A DNA stretch of 23,120 nt, taken from assembly GCA_013815575.1 (NCBI GenBank), contig JACDFX010000002.1:1-23120 (forward strand), written 5' to 3'. Within the stretch, counting starts at the first letter, position 1; each line of letters begins with the position of its first letter. The notes under the pieces are model-generated. The model was not told the origin of the DNA, made no database searches, and saw only the letters and a program-made list of their open reading frames with translations. This DNA comes from Rubrobacter sp. Its GTDB lineage: Bacteria > Actinomycetota > Rubrobacteria > Rubrobacterales > Rubrobacteraceae. The position numbers and the translations under genes are program-made. Of this stretch, positions 21,545 through 23,120 are shown in pieces.

Positions 21545-22591
21545 GTGAACATGCCCCGCAAGGAGACAGCCGTCAACCCCCGCCCGGTAATCTACGCCGG
21601 ACGGTTCGCGGACGAAGTCCCGACCGCGAAGTTGCCTGGGGACTGCGAGGTCCTCGACGACTGGAGCGTCCTCCCCTTCCGACTGGCCGAAGCCCTGGAG
21701 GATGCGACCGCGCTCGTCGTGCTCGACCTCTTCTCCTTCCCCTTCGAGTCCATAACCGAAGAGCAGCGCGACGTCCCGCTGGTCGTGGTCCTCCCCTCCG
21801 ATTTTGATGCCCCGTTCCTGAACACCGTGTTCGGCGAGCCGCTCTTCGGGACCCTGGGTCCCCTCGACCACGTCGCCACCGCGGACCCGGCCCTCTGGGA
21901 GGGTCTCCGGCGCGGATACCGCTGGACGGACGGTCAGCGCATCGAGCTCGACAGCGACCGCCCGGTCGAGGCCGCCGCACGGGTCCTGGCCCGTCTCGAA
22001 GAGGAGGCCGCGGGGACCGTCCTGGACAAGGCCGTCTACCGGGTGCGGGCGGGGGTGCTGGGGCCGCAATTCGTCGCCGCGCGCGGGGTGCGGGCCGAGG
22101 ACGTCCCGTTCGACGCGCTGGAGGTCGGCGTCGGGTCCGGCCGATGGGCGTCGAGCTTCGACCCGGCCGCGACCAGGTTCGCCGGGCTTGGCTTCACCGA
22201 GGGTCTGGTCGAGGCCGCCATCGCCGACTTTCCGGGGGGCCGCTTCGACCTCATCGGAGACGGTTTCGCCTTCCCCCACGCCGACGAGAGCTTTGACCTG
22301 GCCTTCGCCGTCTCCGTCCTGCACCATCAACCCGCGGCCTCCAAGAAAACCCTCATCTCCGAGATGTGGCGCGTGGCGCGTCCGGGGGGGCGGTTGATGT
22401 TCCTCGAAGACTTCGTGGCGGGGGATCTCGAACATGTCGTCTCCATACAGAAGTTTGTAGACCTTGTTCTGGAGGCCACGGCGGGAAGGGTGATTCTGGA
22501 GCACTTCGAGGCGCTCCGGTACCCGCGGGACCCGTACTTCAGGGGCGGGTTGATCTCCCTCTCCAAGGTCGGGACGCCGCAGACGTGGTAG
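21545..22591 (+). CDS. SAM-dependent methyltransferase with unusual N-terminal domain
   Basis: This is a 348-aa protein. The C-terminal half is a class I methyltransferase of the Methyltransf_11 type, with motif I ALEVGVGSGRWASSF (191-205), FDLAFAVSVLHHQP (250-263) and WRVARPGGRLMFLEDF. Residues 1-180 form a separate alpha/beta domain that I cannot name (VIYAGRFADEV, TALVVLDLFSFPF, VPLVVVLPSDFD), with a nucleotide-fold look. The start may be GTG at 21545 or ATG at 21551; neither has a clear ribosome site, and the gene begins 5 nt after its neighbour, so coupling is likely. In this locus it may O-methylate a sugar or cap a glycan chain, which is inference only. Confidence 0.84.
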   Translation: MNMPRKETAVNPRPVIYAGRFADEVPTAKLPGDCEVLDDWSVLPFRLAEALEDATALVVLDLFSFPFESITEEQRDVPLVVVLPSDFDAPFLNTVFGEPLFGTLGPLDHVATADPALWEGLRRGYRWTDGQRIELDSDRPVEAAARVLARLEEEAAGTVLDKAVYRVRAGVLGPQFVAARGVRAEDVPFDALEVGVGSGRWASSFDPAATRFAGLGFTEGLVEAAIADFPGGRFDLIGDGFAFPHADESFDLAFAVSVLHHQPAASKKTLISEMWRVARPGGRLMFLEDFVAGDLEHVVSIQKFVDLVLEATAGRVILEHFEALRYPRDPYFRGGLISLSKVGTPQTW

Positions 22592-23120
22592 GCGCCGACC
22601 GGCAGGTCTTCGTGATCTCGAACGACGTCGTGCCGGGTCTCGGAATGCCCGTGGCCGCCCCGGGGCTGCGGGCCTTCGGCCTCGCGGAGGGTCTGCGCGC
22701 CAACGGCGTAAAAACGAAGACGCTGGTCGCCAGAGGGTTCGTGGAACGCCAGTGGACGCGCTTTGGGCGCTCGGTCCCGCATCCGACGGCACCGGACACC
22801 GAGATCGTTGGGGCGAACGCGCTGGCGCGTTACCTCAAAGCCAACGCGCCCGCCGTCGCCGTCATGATCAACAGCAACCAGGTGGAACACCTGCGGCCGA
22901 TGGAGGGCGTGCGCTATGTCCTGGACTTCTTCGCCCCCAAGATGCTCGAAGAGCTCTACCACCACGGGGAGGGCTACCCCGGCGAGGAGCTCAAGCGGCT
23001 GCGCGAGCGCAAGATCCGGTCCATAGAGCTGGCCGACGCCTTTATCTGCAACGGCCGCAAAAAGCTCCCGTACTTCCTCGCCTGGATGCTCCAGGCCGAC
23101 CGCGACGTCCGCCGGCTGCC
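22585..23120 (+). CDS. GT4-like glycosyltransferase, N-terminal part (cut by window edge)
   Basis: The first 178 codons of a gene run off the window. The translation VGADRQVFVISNDVVPGLGMP, then PGLRAFGLAEGLRANGVKT, resembles the N-terminal acceptor domain of GT-B glycosyltransferases, where a glycine-rich loop is followed by a helix. VAVMINSNQVEHLRPMEGVRYVLDFFAPKMLEEL and ELADAFICNGRKKLPYFLAWM fit the same domain. The donor-binding half is outside the window, so the family is provisional. The GTG start overlaps the methyltransferase stop by 7 nt; a second GTG at 22612 is possible. No stop codon occurs to the end of the window. Confidence 0.72.
   Translation, partial: MVGADRQVFVISNDVVPGLGMPVAAPGLRAFGLAEGLRANGVKTKTLVARGFVERQWTRFGRSVPHPTAPDTEIVGANALARYLKANAPAVAVMINSNQVEHLRPMEGVRYVLDFFAPKMLEELYHHGEGYPGEELKRLRERKIRSIELADAFICNGRKKLPYFLAWMLQADRDVRRL

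Noticed and set aside
21536..22792. 418-codon minus-strand open frame opposite the methyltransferase
   Set aside because: The plus strand encodes clear methyltransferase motifs; the antisense product is low-complexity.

Overview
This 23,120-base window is very GC-rich, with frequent GTG and TTG starts, AGG arginine and ATA isoleucine codons, and many stop/start overlaps (TTGA, GTGA, ATGA). Together with an F420-type PPOX protein, this points to an actinobacterium. My best guess is a Rubrobacter-like lineage; that is inferred from gene content and codon style, not from a marker gene. No rRNA, tRNA, CRISPR array or intact insertion sequence was seen.

Layout. (1) 1-1412, minus strand: threonine end-pathway genes thrC then thrB, the latter cut by the window edge. 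(2) 1716-5505, plus strand: dTDP-rhamnose genes rfbB-rfbA-rfbC, closely followed by a PPOX/F420-type flavoprotein and an alpha/beta hydrolase with a complete fluoroacetate-dehalogenase-like active site. (3) 5601-9719, minus strand: an ABC polysaccharide exporter (wzm, wzt) coupled to two GT2 glycosyltransferases. (4) 10108-11217, minus strand: a Tat-exported cell-wall protein with a degenerate lytic-transglycosylase-like domain and an intact zinc amidase/PGRP domain. (5) 11495-23120, plus strand: a long run of glycan genes. In order these are sulfotransferase 1; UDP-glucose dehydrogenase (two frameshifts); UDP-glucuronate decarboxylase (in-frame amber stop); a GT2; a GT4; rmlD; sulfotransferase 2; the relic of a secreted sugar-dehydrogenase-type C-terminal module; sulfotransferase 3; a small protein built on a 48-residue tandem repeat; a two-domain SAM methyltransferase; and the start of another GT4-like glycosyltransferase.

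How it fits together (inference). RmlA, RmlB, RmlC and RmlD, all present but in two places, make dTDP-L-rhamnose. At least five glycosyltransferases would build a rhamnose-containing glycan, and Wzm/Wzt would export it. Three different PAPS-type sulfotransferases and a methyltransferase suggest a sulfated and possibly methylated surface glycan, which would be unusual for an actinobacterium. The UDP-glucuronate/UDP-xylose branch (ugd, uxs) carries three separate lesions in 2.3 kb while nearly every other gene reads cleanly. Either the branch has been lost recently, or this stretch contains sequencing errors.
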